Shown here in pieces: positions 17,298-26,369 of a stretch of 52,206 nucleotides of DNA. Position numbers and translations under genes: made by a program. The notes beneath the pieces were generated by a model. It saw nothing but the letters and a program-made list of their open reading frames with translations, was not told where the DNA came from and ran no database searches. The DNA is from Bacteroidaceae bacterium (lineage in GTDB: Bacteria; Bacteroidota; Bacteroidia; Bacteroidales; Bacteroidaceae): contig JAFQBB010000016.1 of NCBI GenBank assembly GCA_017416805.1, positions 1 to 52,206 on the forward strand, in the 5' to 3' direction. Position 1 is the first letter of the stretch; every line of letters starts with the position of its first letter.

Positions 17298-17774
17298 TTA
17301 CAGCGGATTGCCCTCATCGCCGCCGCCGCTGTCGTTATCCGGGTCGTCGGCGCCGGGAGTCGAGTCCTTCGTGTCGGGTGAAAGCTCTATCCACTCCAGT
17401 TCGTCGCTGTCAACGAGGGCGCGGGTATAGTGGTTGCCGCTGTTGCTCTTCTCGCGTTCGGGGATGAACTCCACGCGGATGGCCTGCACCTGTTTCTGGA
17501 AGTCAAACTCCTCGAGCGTCTTCACCCCCTTGCTGTTGATGGAGTAGCGGAAGTAGCCCAGCCCCTTGATGTGTACGCTCTTGCCGGCCGCCATGCGCGC
17601 ATGCATCACGCCGGCCAGGTCGCCCAGCACGGCCTGCACGTCCGAGTTGCTCACTGTGGAGATTTTGGCCAAGTCCTTGGCGATGGTCTCCGTTTCAACG
17701 GGTTTTCCCTGCACGATGGCATGGGGGTAATACACCTTTTCCTTCTTGTTGAATGCTTTTTTGTAGAATGCCAT
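17298..17774 (-). CDS. HU-family DNA-binding protein (Bacteroides type)
   Basis: A 158-residue protein whose first 120 residues match the HU/IHF-like family expanded in Bacteroides (M-A-F-Y-K-K-A, then T-E-T-I-A-K-D-L-A-K-I-S-T-V-S-N-S-D-V-Q-A-V-L-G-D-L, then G-K-S-V-H-I-K-G-L-G-Y-F-R-Y). Such proteins bind and bend DNA. The C-terminus is a low-complexity acidic tail (D-D-P-D-N-D-S-G-G-G-D-E-G), which might modulate DNA binding. Single-gene unit on the minus strand; its upstream region carries the 22-bp array at 17844-17926. Confidence 0.88.
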   Translation of the reverse strand: MAFYKKAFNKKEKVYYPHAIVQGKPVETETIAKDLAKISTVSNSDVQAVLGDLAGVMHARMAAGKSVHIKGLGYFRYSINSKGVKTLEEFDFQKQVQAIRVEFIPEREKSNSGNHYTRALVDSDELEWIELSPDTKDSTPGADDPDNDSGGGDEGNPL

Positions 17775-17843
17775 AATTGTAAGATTTTATGATTAAAATA
17801 CAAGACATTCACAACTCACTGATTATCAACCGTGTGCGCAGGG

Positions 17844-17926
17844 GCGTCACTTCGACGTTCCCGAAGCGTCGCTTTGAGCATCCCGAAGCGTCACTTCGAC
17901 CTTCCCGAAGCGTCACTTCGGCATCG
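17844..17926. repeat. 22-bp tandem array upstream of the HU-like gene
   Basis: Units start at 17844, 17866, 17888 and 17910 with consensus GCGTCACTTCGACNTTCCCGAA; the last is partial. Each junction forms an inverted pair CGAAG-N5-CTTCG. The period of 22 bp equals that of the arrays at 29866 and 44973. Confidence 0.8.
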
Positions 17927-18157
17927 CCTTTCCGGCACATAATCCAGTTTGTCGCAAATTTTCAAAATTCTCACAGTGCCGCACTACGGACTTCCGCTCC
18001 TTTCGACGGACTTGGCGGCGGGTCAGACAATCGGGTTAACTGTTCTCGGTATGTTTTTCCTTTTTTTATTCATTATTCGCCCGCAAATATATAGGAAATG
18101 AACGAAACCGCCATACGGACGGGACGTTTTTTTTCGGCAAAAGGGCCGCATCTGCCA

Positions 18158-18772
18158 TCAGATGGGGAACCATACGAAGACGGCGGCATCCCACAAGGCA
18201 TGGCTCAGGAGTATGGCCGGAAACCGGTGGGGAAAAAGCCGGTAGAGCCCGCCCCAGGCAATGCCGCACACCATGGAGGCCATGATGAGCATGAAGTTCA
18301 GCGATGCCACATGGACCAGCGTGTAGCAGGCAGTGGCAAGGAGGAAACCCACGTTGGGATTGTAGCGCAGGGAGAGGCGGCGCTGCACATATCCGCGCCA
18401 GAAAATCTCCTCGGCCGGCCCGATGAGGAAGAGCAGCAGGGAGCTGATGAGCCACGGACTCTCGCCCGCCTTCATGCCATAGATGAGGTTCACCTGCGGC
18501 CGGGCAAAGGGGAAGAGCCACTGGCTGACCTCGTTGCCTACCCAAAAGACACACCACAGGGCGATGGCGATGGCGAGACCTGACAAAATATTGGACACTG
18601 ACCACCGGAGATGCTTCCACCAGCCAGGACTAAAAACGGTAGAAAGCACCGTAAGGGTGCAAGCAGAGAATGTCATCGTCCACCAAAAAGGGAGATGGGG
18701 TGCCGTCCAAGGGGAGAACATCAGTGTCCACAGGAGGAAGGCCAGCAGGATGAGCAACCACACGCGCTTCAT
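18158..18772 (-). CDS. CPBP-family intramembrane metalloprotease (CAAX-protease-like)
   Basis: A 204-residue integral membrane protein. Motif 1, E-E-I-F-W-R-G-Y, is near residue 120, with a second conserved His (L-V-H) about 33 residues later and a third motif, S-H-A-L-W-D, near the C-terminus; together they form the glutamate-glutamate-histidine metal site of CPBP/Rce1-type proteases. The start (CAT at 18770-18772) overlaps the menA stop by four bases (ATGA), so translation is probably coupled. An upstream extension is rejected because it lies within menA. Substrate unknown. Last gene of the tilS-menA unit. Confidence 0.85.
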   Translation of the reverse strand: MKRVWLLILLAFLLWTLMFSPWTAPHLPFWWTMTFSACTLTVLSTVFSPGWWKHLRWSVSNILSGLAIAIALWCVFWVGNEVSQWLFPFARPQVNLIYGMKAGESPWLISSLLLFLIGPAEEIFWRGYVQRRLSLRYNPNVGFLLATACYTLVHVASLNFMLIMASMVCGIAWGGLYRLFPHRFPAILLSHALWDAAVFVWFPI

Positions 18773-19662
18773 GACAGTTGGCCGGCTATAAGGAACGACA
18801 CACTGAGCAGCAGGCTGAAGAGCAACTGCAATTGGGCCGTGCGCTCGTCGAGGCGGGTGATGGCAGAGGTGTCGCCCATGGTGCTCTGGCGCATCAGTTG
18901 CAGATTCTTCCACGCATTGGGAAGAGCCACAAAGGAGAGCAACGTCAGGTAGGGGAAGACTCCACACGCGGCACAGGCTGCCACACAGAAGAAGGGGGTC
19001 AGCATGTAGAAGCCATAGAGCGTCTGCGAACGGTCGTGCCCGATGTTCATCGCCAACGTGGAGATGCCCGCATCGCCATCAGTACGGACATCGCGCGTGT
19101 TGTTGCAATGCAGAATGGCAATGGTGATGCAGCCCAAGGGAATGGCCAAGAGCAGGGTGTCCGCCTGCAGACTGCCCGTAAACACCAGCGAAGTGCCCCA
19201 ACAAGGCAGCCAGGCATAGGCAATGCCAATGGCCACATCGCCCAAAGCGCGGTACTTCATGTAGGGATAGAGCAGCACACACAAGGCTCCTCCCAGGCCG
19301 TACCAGAAGAGCGTCCAGCTGGTAAGCAGCATCAGTCCCACCCCACCGGCCAAGGCCACAACAAGCAGTCCGATGGAGAGGCGCTTTATCTCCTCGGGAC
19401 GGAACATACCGGTGGTCAGCGTAGTGGCACCAGCCGTTTCATCCGTGTCAACTCCCCGCTTATAATCAAAGTAGTCACTCCACGTATTGCCAGCCGCATG
19501 GAAGACAACTATATTCACCAAGGCCCACACTCCGGCAAGCCAATTCAGATTCTCAAACCCTGCCCAATGGAGGTACATCAATGTCACCAACACAGGCATG
19601 GCACTGGCCGGGAAACTCCACGGCCGCACGGCAAAAAGCCACTCTTTGATTGAATGTTTCAT
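18769..19662 (-). CDS. menA: 1,4-dihydroxy-2-naphthoate prenyltransferase, UbiA superfamily
   Basis: A 297-residue polytopic membrane prenyltransferase. It would attach the polyprenyl side chain to 1,4-dihydroxy-2-naphthoate in menaquinone synthesis. The first Asp-rich motif is N-T-W-S-D-Y-F-D-Y-K-R-G-V-D (about residues 60-72) and the second is N-N-T-R-D-V-R-T-D (about 186-194). Eight or nine hydrophobic helices are visible. The start is 26 bp after the tilS stop. No other men genes are in the window, so the exact substrate rests on family resemblance. Confidence 0.88.
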   Translation of the reverse strand: MKHSIKEWLFAVRPWSFPASAMPVLVTLMYLHWAGFENLNWLAGVWALVNIVVFHAAGNTWSDYFDYKRGVDTDETAGATTLTTGMFRPEEIKRLSIGLLVVALAGGVGLMLLTSWTLFWYGLGGALCVLLYPYMKYRALGDVAIGIAYAWLPCWGTSLVFTGSLQADTLLLAIPLGCITIAILHCNNTRDVRTDGDAGISTLAMNIGHDRSQTLYGFYMLTPFFCVAACAACGVFPYLTLLSFVALPNAWKNLQLMRQSTMGDTSAITRLDERTAQLQLLFSLLLSVSFLIAGQLS

Positions 19663-19688
19663 ATCTTTTTCTTATAATCCAACTCACT

Positions 19689-21059
19689 CTAACTCCTATA
19701 AACATAACTCACTCTCATCTCCACCACCTCCCGTGTCTGCTCTGTCACCCGGGCACGTTCATCAGTGCGGCGTCCGACAACCCACAGAATGCGGTCGCGG
19801 GCATCGGTGACCACCAGCTGTTTCTCCTTTTCAAAGCGGGACAGTTTGAGGTCGGTCAGCAGGTCACTCACCAGTTTCTTCCGCCCCTTCATGCCGAAAG
19901 GGGCAAACTTGTCGCCCACCTGCCAAGGGCGCACAGTGAGGGGGAACTCTACACAGGAAGCATCCAGCGTGGCCACTTTTGGAGAACGGGAAATCCGATA
20001 GTCAGGAGCAAGAGGGAAACGACTCACCAGCAGCATTGATTCTCGGGTCAAGGCCACCTCAACCGGCGGTTGGGGAATGCTTATCCCTATCCTCTCCTCC
20101 TCCGCCTCCGACTGACGGGGACGGAGTATCAATGTATCCCTATCCTTCAGCACTTCCCACCCGCCATTGGCAAAGCGGCGACCCGACTCGCCCGTGAGGC
20201 TACGGAAGACATCCTCTACCTGCGCCGACACAAATCCGTATGGGCGCAACAGTTCAAAGAGCACGGTCTGCGGCTCCACCTCGCCAAGCAGAGCAGGAAT
20301 GCTTATCGTCCGGCCATCAACATCGGCCACACGGGCCACAGCCTCCTTCACAGCCTTGTCATAGATGGTCTCCACCCCACGAAGGTGGTGAATGGTCGAG
20401 GAAATTTTCTCCCTCACCTGCGGATTTATTTTCTCCAACAGGGGAAGAATCTGCAGACGTATCTTGTTGCGCACATACTCATCCTGCAGGTTGGTGCTAT
20501 CGGTCACATAATCCTGGGCAAGAGCCTTCAGGTAATCCACCACCTCCTCGCGGCTGACCTCAAGCAGGGGACGCACCACCCGCCCGTTCACAGGAGGGAT
20601 ACCCGTCAGTCCCGCAAGACCCGTACCACGCACCAGGTTGAGCAAAAGAGTCTCTACCGCATCGTCGCGATGATGGGCTACGGCCACATGGGCATATCCA
20701 TGTCCGCTACACAATTCGTCAAACCATGCATAGCGCAGTTCGCGGGCAGCCATTTCAATACTGATGCCCTGACGGGCTGCATACTCGTGTGTATCAAAGT
20801 GAGTGACATGAAGCTCTACGCCCAATGTCTGGCAAAGGGTACGGCAAAAAGCTTCGTCGCGATTGCTCTCCTCACCTCGCAAATGGAAGTTGCAATGGGC
20901 CGCATGACAGGCATATCCCAATCGAAGGAGCACACGCAAAAGGGCCACACTGTCGGCTCCGCCACTGAGAGCCACAAGCAATGTGTCCGTAGAAGCGAAA
21001 AGTGCTTCGCGTTGCACAAACTCTTCTATTTGCCGTTCAAAATGAGTTGTCAGTTTCAT
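19689..21059 (-). CDS. tilS: tRNA(Ile)-lysidine synthetase
   Basis: A 456-residue ATP-dependent ligase that makes lysidine at the wobble position of tRNA-Ile(CAU). The PP-loop S-G-G-A-D-S is at residues 32-37. It is followed by family segments H-C-N-F-H-L-R-G-E-E-S, A-V-A-H-H-R-D-D and T-L-L-L-N-L-V-R-G-T-G-L-A-G-L. The C-terminal half holds the TilS substrate-binding domains (V-R-P-W-Q-V-G-D-K-F-A-P-F-G-M-K-G-R-K-K). First gene of a minus-strand unit with menA and the CPBP protease; a mobile-element-like repeat lies 16 bp upstream of its start. Confidence 0.95.
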   Translation of the reverse strand: MKLTTHFERQIEEFVQREALFASTDTLLVALSGGADSVALLRVLLRLGYACHAAHCNFHLRGEESNRDEAFCRTLCQTLGVELHVTHFDTHEYAARQGISIEMAARELRYAWFDELCSGHGYAHVAVAHHRDDAVETLLLNLVRGTGLAGLTGIPPVNGRVVRPLLEVSREEVVDYLKALAQDYVTDSTNLQDEYVRNKIRLQILPLLEKINPQVREKISSTIHHLRGVETIYDKAVKEAVARVADVDGRTISIPALLGEVEPQTVLFELLRPYGFVSAQVEDVFRSLTGESGRRFANGGWEVLKDRDTLILRPRQSEAEEERIGISIPQPPVEVALTRESMLLVSRFPLAPDYRISRSPKVATLDASCVEFPLTVRPWQVGDKFAPFGMKGRKKLVSDLLTDLKLSRFEKEKQLVVTDARDRILWVVGRRTDERARVTEQTREVVEMRVSYVYRS

Positions 21060-21074
21060 ACCTTATTCTTAAAC

Positions 21075-21270
21075 AAGGTGGGTTCTATAAATTCGCTTTG
21101 TCGGAAAATCGGGGTTTAGCCGAGATATTTTTGTCAGTCGTAGAGGAAGTGTAGCGGGCTACACGACCGATTCGAGTGGCAAAAAGATCCGGATAAAGCC
21201 GATTTGGCGGCAAAAAGATTAAAGCACTCACCATCGTTGATAATCTGTGGGAATTTATAGAACCCACCTT
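21075..21270. mobile_element. 196-bp MITE-like element with 20-bp perfect terminal inverted repeats
   Basis: AAGGTGGGTTCTATAAATTC (21075-21094) is exactly mirrored at 21251-21270. The interior has no ORF but holds a second palindrome (GTGTAGCGGGCTACAC) flanked by mirrored ATNTTTTTG / CAAAAAGAT segments. No clear target-site duplication, although TTCTTAA-like sequence lies on both sides. It is inserted between divergent tilS and feoAB. Confidence 0.8.
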
Positions 21271-21340
21271 AAGAATGTGCAAAAATACACAGAATCACCG
21301 ACAGGACAAAGCGATGTAGAAATTACTTTCCATACAGAAT

Positions 21341-21356
21341 ACCTAAATATAGGTAT
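21341..21356. promoter_or_regulatory. Palindrome upstream of feoAB
   Basis: TACCTA-AATA-TAGGTA lies about 36 bp before the -33 element of the feoAB promoter. A metal-responsive regulator site is possible, but it does not match the classic Fur box or DtxR consensus closely. Confidence 0.35.
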
Positions 21357-21391
21357 ATACACACACGCGAGAGGCAAAAGCTCACCAACCG

Positions 21392-21423
21392 TTTGGATAC
21401 TTCGGAAAGAAAACGTACTTTTG
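21392..21423 (+). promoter_or_regulatory. feoAB promoter
   Basis: TTTG at 21392-21395 and TACTTTTG at 21416-21423 with a 20-bp spacer; the start codon follows 20 bp later. Confidence 0.75.
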
Positions 21424-21442
21424 CACACCAATAAAAAAACTT

Positions 21443-23947
21443 ATGCGCTTATCCGAACTGAAGACAGGTGAAAAAGGGGTCATCGTAAAGGTGCTTGGAC
21501 ACGGAGGCTTCCGCAAACGCATCGTGGAGATGGGTTTCATCAAAGGAAAAACCGTTGAGGTCATCCTGAATGCACCACTGAAAGACCCTATCAAATATAA
21601 AATCTTAGGATACGAAATTTCACTCCGCCGGCAAGAAGCCGAAATGATTGAAATAGTGAGTGAAGAGGAGGCACGCTTACAAGAAGACTCCCCTACAATA
21701 GCCCCACCCATCACCGAGACTTTCCCTGTGGATGAAGAGACCATGCAAAGGCTGGCACGCGGCAAGCGACGCACCATTAACGTAGCCCTCGTAGGCAATC
21801 CTAATTGTGGAAAAACGTCACTCTTCAACATTGCCAGTGGTGCACACGAGCATGTGGGCAATTACAGTGGCGTGACGGTAGATGCCAAAGAAGGATACTT
21901 CGAATTTCAAGGTTATCGCTTCCGGCTTATCGACCTGCCTGGCACCTACAGCCTGTCAACTTACACTCCTGAAGAACGCTATGTACGCAAATACATCATT
22001 GATGAAACACCTGACGTGGTCATCAATGTTGTGGATGCCAGCAACCTGGAGCGCAATCTCTATCTGACCACACAACTCATCGATATGAACGTGCGCATGG
22101 TCATCGCCTTGAACATGTACGATGAATTGGAAGCCAGCGGAAACACACTTGACCATAAGCAATTGGGAGAACTTCTGGGAGCCCCCATCACCCCCACCGT
22201 TTCACGTACAGGCCGGGGGATTGACCAGCTCTTTCACACCATAATCAGCATCTACGAAGGAGGCGACTTCTTGGACAAAGAAGGCCACCTCAGAGCCGAA
22301 GCCCTGAACGACCTGAGCGACTGGCACCGACAATATGTACCCGACCACACCTTCGATGCACGAAGCATGAAACACGAACATCCGCGTGGATTCTATCACC
22401 ACATCCATATAAACCATGGCCCCGAAGTGGAGCGAAGCATAGAGGAGGTAAAACAAGAAATCAGTCGTAACGAAGCAATCCGACACAAATACTCTACACG
22501 CTTTCTTGCCATCAAACTGTTGGAAAACGACAAAGAAGCAAAAGAGTTCGTAAAAACACTACCCAACGGGATAGACATCCTGACCACTCGCGACCACGAA
22601 GCCTCCCGCCTGCAAAAAGTATTGGGCGAAGATAGCGAACAGGCTATTACAGATGCCAAATATGGTTTTATCCAAGGAGCCCTGCGCGAGACTTTCACCG
22701 ATAACCATATAGAACGCCATCAACTTACCGAGGCCATTGACACCATTGTCACCCACCGCCTATGGGGATTCCCTATCTTTTTCCTCTTCCTATATGTCAT
22801 GTTTGAGAGCACCTTCGTGTTGGGTGAATACCCCATGATGGGCATTGAATGGATAGTAGAGCAGATAGGGAATATCGTAGAAGCCAATATGACCGAAGGC
22901 CCGCTCAAAGACATGATTATAGACGGTATCATTGGTGGCGTAGGAGGCGTCATTGTCTTCTTGCCGAATATCCTCATTCTCTATTTATTCATCAGTATCA
23001 TGGAAGATTCAGGCTACATGGCCCGTGCAGCCTTCATCATGGACAAATTGATGCACAAGATGGGATTGCACGGCAAATCATTCATCCCCCTTATCATGGG
23101 ATTCGGATGCAATGTGCCGGCCATTATGGCCGGACGAACCATCGAAAATCGCAAAAGCCGACTTATCACCATGCTCATCAATCCGTTGATGTCGTGCAGT
23201 GCCCGTCTTCCCATTTATCTGCTATTGGTCGGAGCCTTCTTCCATGACCATGCCAGTCTTGTCCTACTCAGCATCTATGCCGTCGGCATCATACTGGCCA
23301 TCCTCATGGCACGCCTCTTCAGCCGCATGCTGATGAAGGGAGATGACACTCCTTTCGTAATGGAACTTCCTCCCTACCGTATGCCCACAAGCAAAGCTAT
23401 CCTGCGCCACACATGGGAAAAAGGAGCCCAATATCTCAAAAAAATGGGAGGTATCATTATGATAGCCTCTATCCTCATCTGGTTCCTAGGCTACTATCCC
23501 CGCAATGAAGCACACGAAACACTGGCCGAACAACAAGAGAATTCTTACATAGGCCAGATAGGACGCGCCATCGAACCCATCATCAGTCCTCTTGGATTTG
23601 ACTGGAAACTGGGCATTGGCCTCATTTCGGGTGTAGGAGCCAAAGAATTGGTAGTAAGCACTATCGGCGTACTCTATCACGAAGACGAAGTTCAAGTAGC
23701 TGCCGCAACTGATGGCGAAAGTAGTACCTTATCAACCCGTATAGCCGAAAGCATCACCCCACTGACCGCCATCAGTTATATGCTCTTCGTGCTCATATAC
23801 TTCCCCTGTGTAGCCACCTTGGCCGCCATCCGACAAGAAAGCGGCCAATGGAAGTGGGCCATCTTCACCGCCCTCTACACTACGGGCCTCGCTTGGATTA
23901 TCTCTTTTGCCGTATATCAAATCGGAAGCCTTATAATCCTCCTTTAA
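21443..23947 (+). CDS. feoB: FeoA-FeoB fusion ferrous iron transporter
   Basis: An 834-residue inner-membrane Fe(II) importer. Residues 1-75 are an SH3-like FeoA domain (M-R-L-S-E-L-K-T-G-E-K-G). Residues about 112-270 are the FeoB G-protein domain with G1 G-N-P-N-C-G-K-T-S (118-126), G3 D-L-P-G (164-167) and G4 N-M-Y-D (224-227). After a helical linker, the membrane part holds two gate regions, including G-F-G-C-N-V-P-A and M-S-C-S-A-R-L-P. FeoA-FeoB fusion is common in Bacteroides. A small Cys-rich membrane protein gene follows 146 bp later. Confidence 0.96.
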   Translation: MRLSELKTGEKGVIVKVLGHGGFRKRIVEMGFIKGKTVEVILNAPLKDPIKYKILGYEISLRRQEAEMIEIVSEEEARLQEDSPTIAPPITETFPVDEETMQRLARGKRRTINVALVGNPNCGKTSLFNIASGAHEHVGNYSGVTVDAKEGYFEFQGYRFRLIDLPGTYSLSTYTPEERYVRKYIIDETPDVVINVVDASNLERNLYLTTQLIDMNVRMVIALNMYDELEASGNTLDHKQLGELLGAPITPTVSRTGRGIDQLFHTIISIYEGGDFLDKEGHLRAEALNDLSDWHRQYVPDHTFDARSMKHEHPRGFYHHIHINHGPEVERSIEEVKQEISRNEAIRHKYSTRFLAIKLLENDKEAKEFVKTLPNGIDILTTRDHEASRLQKVLGEDSEQAITDAKYGFIQGALRETFTDNHIERHQLTEAIDTIVTHRLWGFPIFFLFLYVMFESTFVLGEYPMMGIEWIVEQIGNIVEANMTEGPLKDMIIDGIIGGVGGVIVFLPNILILYLFISIMEDSGYMARAAFIMDKLMHKMGLHGKSFIPLIMGFGCNVPAIMAGRTIENRKSRLITMLINPLMSCSARLPIYLLLVGAFFHDHASLVLLSIYAVGIILAILMARLFSRMLMKGDDTPFVMELPPYRMPTSKAILRHTWEKGAQYLKKMGGIIMIASILIWFLGYYPRNEAHETLAEQQENSYIGQIGRAIEPIISPLGFDWKLGIGLISGVGAKELVVSTIGVLYHEDEVQVAAATDGESSTLSTRIAESITPLTAISYMLFVLIYFPCVATLAAIRQESGQWKWAIFTALYTTGLAWIISFAVYQIGSLIILL

Positions 23948-24093
23948 CTCCCTCAGAAAAGAAGAATCAAGAATAAACGGTATCTATTTCCACAATCATA
24001 CGAACAATATGAACATAGAATAGTTAAAACTAAAAAAAGAACCATATCCTCCATTCCTCCCCTTTGGAAGGAATTAGAGGAAACTAATATCAT

Positions 24094-24318
24094 ATGCAAG
24101 AAGCCCTCGTCATAGTCATTGTCCTATTGGCTGCAACAGCAGCTGTCTATCATTTGATATGCTCTCTTAGAGCTATAAATGGTGAAGACAATCCATGCCA
24201 CCATTGTGCATCGAATTGCAATTGCCGCCTCCTACAAGAGGAAAAAGAAGCGCGAAAAACCTGTAAAAACAGAAAAATACCTCCACCTTGTAAAAAAAGA
24301 GGCAAAAAGGGTTGCTAA
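24094..24318 (+). CDS. FeoB-associated Cys-rich membrane protein
   Basis: A 74-residue protein: one N-terminal membrane helix (about residues 4-24), then a Cys-rich cytoplasmic tail C-H-H-C-A-S-N-C-N-C-R and a basic C-terminus ending K-K-G-C. Proteins of this kind regularly follow feoB and are thought to assist or regulate it. The gap from feoB contains a small CTCCCC/GGAAGG hairpin-like stretch but no strong terminator, so cotranscription is likely. Confidence 0.75.
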   Translation: MQEALVIVIVLLAATAAVYHLICSLRAINGEDNPCHHCASNCNCRLLQEEKEARKTCKNRKIPPPCKKRGKKGC

Positions 24319-24370
24319 TTTCAAAATAAGTTGTACCTTTGCAACCGCAAACAGGGAAGCATCCCCACAG

Positions 24371-24441
24371 GGTACCCTGGCCGAGTGGCTAGGCAACGGT
24401 CTGCAAAACCGTCTACAGCAGTTCGAATCTGCTGGGTACCT
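24371..24441 (+). tRNA. tRNA-Cys (anticodon GCA)
   Basis: The acceptor stem GGTACCC (24371-24377) pairs with GGGTACC (24434-24440), followed by discriminator T, as in cysteine tRNAs. The anticodon stem ACGGT/ACCGT encloses loop CTGCAAA, giving anticodon GCA. The T arm reads CAGCAGTTCGAATCTGCTG. CCA is not encoded. A terminator follows directly. Confidence 0.96.
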
Positions 24442-24445
24442 CTAA

Positions 24446-24482
24446 AAAAAGTCCTTCAACTACATGTTTGAAGGACTTTTTT
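24446..24482 (+). terminator. Terminator after tRNA-Cys
   Basis: AAAAAGTCCTTCAA pairs with TTGAAGGACTTTTTT across an 8-nt loop, followed by a T-rich end. Confidence 0.9.
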
Positions 24483-24663
24483 CATATAGTAACCTTATAT
24501 TATCTCATCCCTGTCCAATCACACAATCATACCAGCAAATTCAATATTTACATTTTCCTAAAGAAATCAGCAAAAAAAGTTATCTTTTGCCGCTATTTTT
24601 ATTGTTTTTCTCTCAAAATGCCATTTTTTTTGCCATTTTATTAGAAATTTGCTGAACAAAATA

Positions 24664-24694
24664 TTGCACGATTCATTTTTTCACTATATCTTTG
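24664..24694 (+). promoter_or_regulatory. gdhA promoter
   Basis: TTGC at 24664-24667 and TATCTTTG at 24687-24694 have a 19-bp spacer. The leader to the ATG at 24760 is about 58 nt and A-rich. Between the tRNA terminator and this promoter the sequence is AT-rich without other signals. Confidence 0.75.
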
Positions 24695-24759
24695 CAGCGT
24701 TTTTAAAAAAGCAACGAATAAACTAAAAATTATATTACTAAAATTAAAAGAGTAAAAAG

Positions 24760-26094
24760 ATGAATGCAGCAAAAGTTTTGGAAGACTTGAAGCGTCGTTT
24801 TCCCAATGAGCCTGAATACCATCAGGCAGTAGAAGAGGTACTTGGTACTATTGAAGAAGAATACAACAAACACCCCGAATTTGATAAGGCAAATCTGATA
24901 GAGCGTCTCTGTATTCCCGACCGTGTGTTCCAGTTCCGTGTGACATGGGCTGATGATAAAGGCGAAATCCGCACCAACATGGGCTATCGTGTACAACATA
25001 ACAATGCCATCGGCCCCTACAAAGGTGGTATCCGTTTCCACTCATCTGTAAACCTTGGTATCTTGAAATTCCTCGCTTTCGAGCAGACTTTCAAAAATTC
25101 ATTGACTACCCTGCCTATGGGTGGTGGTAAGGGAGGTTCAGATTTCTCTCCTCGCGGTAAGAGTAATGCAGAAGTAATGCGTTTCTGCCAAGCTTTCATG
25201 TTGGAATTGTGGCGGCATGTGGGTCCTGATATGGACATCCCCGCCGGTGATATCGGTGTAGGCGGTCGTGAGGTTGGCTACATGTTTGGCATGTACAAGA
25301 AATTGACCCGCGAATTTACTGGAACATTCACAGGCAAGGGTCGCGAATTCGGTGGTTCACTTATCCGTCCTGAAGCTACAGGCTATGGTAACGTATATTT
25401 CTTAATGGAAATGCTGAAGACCAAAGGAATGGACTTGAAGGGCAAGACTGTACTCATCTCTGGCTCTGGAAACGTGGCACAATACACAGCCGAGAAAGTC
25501 CTTCAATTGGGTGGTAAGGTTCTCACTATGTCAGACTCTGACGGTTACGTGTACGATCCTGACGGAATCGACCGTGAGAAGCTCGATTACATCATGGAAT
25601 TGAAGAATCTCTACCGTGGACGTATCCGCGAATATGCCGAAAAATACAATGTAAAATATGTAGAAGGTGCCAAGCCTTGGGGCGAAAAGGCCGACATTGC
25701 TCTGCCTTCAGCCACTCAGAATGAGTTGAACGGTGAGCACGCACAGATGTTGGTCGACAATGGTGTCATCGCAGTAAGCGAAGGTGCCAACATGCCCTCT
25801 ACTCCCGAAGCTATCAAGATTTTCCAGGATGCCAAGATTCTCTATGCACCAGGTAAGGCTGCCAATGCCGGTGGCGTGTCAGTATCAGGCTTGGAAATGA
25901 GCCAGAACTCAGAGCGTCTCTCATGGAGCAGCGAAGAGGTGGACAACAAACTTCATTACATCATGGAAAATATCCACGAGAACTGTGTGAAGTACGGAAC
26001 CGAAGAAGATGGCTACGTGAACTACGTGAAGGGAGCCAACATCGCTGGCTTCATGAAGGTCGCCAAAGCCATGATGGCACAGGGTATCGTGTAA
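24760..26094 (+). CDS. gdhA: Glutamate dehydrogenase (hexameric, NADP-type)
   Basis: A 444-residue cytoplasmic enzyme that interconverts 2-oxoglutarate plus ammonium and glutamate; it is the main ammonium assimilation route in many Bacteroides. The N-terminal domain has P-Y-K-G-G-I-R-F-H and M-G-G-G-K-G-G-S-D-F (catalytic lysines) and the segment P-A-G-D-I-G-V-G-G-R-E. The Rossmann domain has S-G-S-G-N-V-A-Q-Y (about residue 237). Full length for the small hexameric class. Coenzyme preference is inferred from family resemblance. Monocistronic. Confidence 0.96.
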   Translation: MNAAKVLEDLKRRFPNEPEYHQAVEEVLGTIEEEYNKHPEFDKANLIERLCIPDRVFQFRVTWADDKGEIRTNMGYRVQHNNAIGPYKGGIRFHSSVNLGILKFLAFEQTFKNSLTTLPMGGGKGGSDFSPRGKSNAEVMRFCQAFMLELWRHVGPDMDIPAGDIGVGGREVGYMFGMYKKLTREFTGTFTGKGREFGGSLIRPEATGYGNVYFLMEMLKTKGMDLKGKTVLISGSGNVAQYTAEKVLQLGGKVLTMSDSDGYVYDPDGIDREKLDYIMELKNLYRGRIREYAEKYNVKYVEGAKPWGEKADIALPSATQNELNGEHAQMLVDNGVIAVSEGANMPSTPEAIKIFQDAKILYAPGKAANAGGVSVSGLEMSQNSERLSWSSEEVDNKLHYIMENIHENCVKYGTEEDGYVNYVKGANIAGFMKVAKAMMAQGIV

Positions 26095-26217
26095 GTGACG
26101 AGTTACAGGTAACAAGCAACAAGTGACAAATAAAAAAGAATGCACTCGTAGCCCACTGTTGGAAACTCGCAGTAAAAAAAGACTCCTTTTTTTTACACCA
26201 TAGTGATTTAATTGTGA

Positions 26218-26250
26218 ACCTGCGTTTCTCTGTGAAAGAGAGGCGCAGGT
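26218..26250 (+). terminator. Hairpin after gdhA
   Basis: ACCTGCGTTTCTCT pairs imperfectly with AGAGAGGCGCAGGT, then an AT-rich stretch. T-run weak, so moderate confidence. Before it, at 26093-26130, are ACGAGTTACAGGTAACAAG repeats like those before recN. Confidence 0.5.
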
Positions 26251-26369
26251 ATTATATTATATCCCATCCAACACTTTAGCCAACATTTTCTTCAACATAA
26301 TAAAAAACGTCTTTTTCCATCCATTTTATATGAATTATTTCTTTATTTCAAAAAAAGGCTCTATATTTG

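Noticed and set aside
18778-19653. 291-codon plus-strand frame opposite menA
   Set aside because: Shadow of menA; very rich in Gln, Gly and His, and without membrane segments or motifs.
20070-21119. 349-codon plus-strand frame opposite tilS
   Set aside because: Antisense to tilS, which has complete PP-loop motifs; the end lies inside the MITE.
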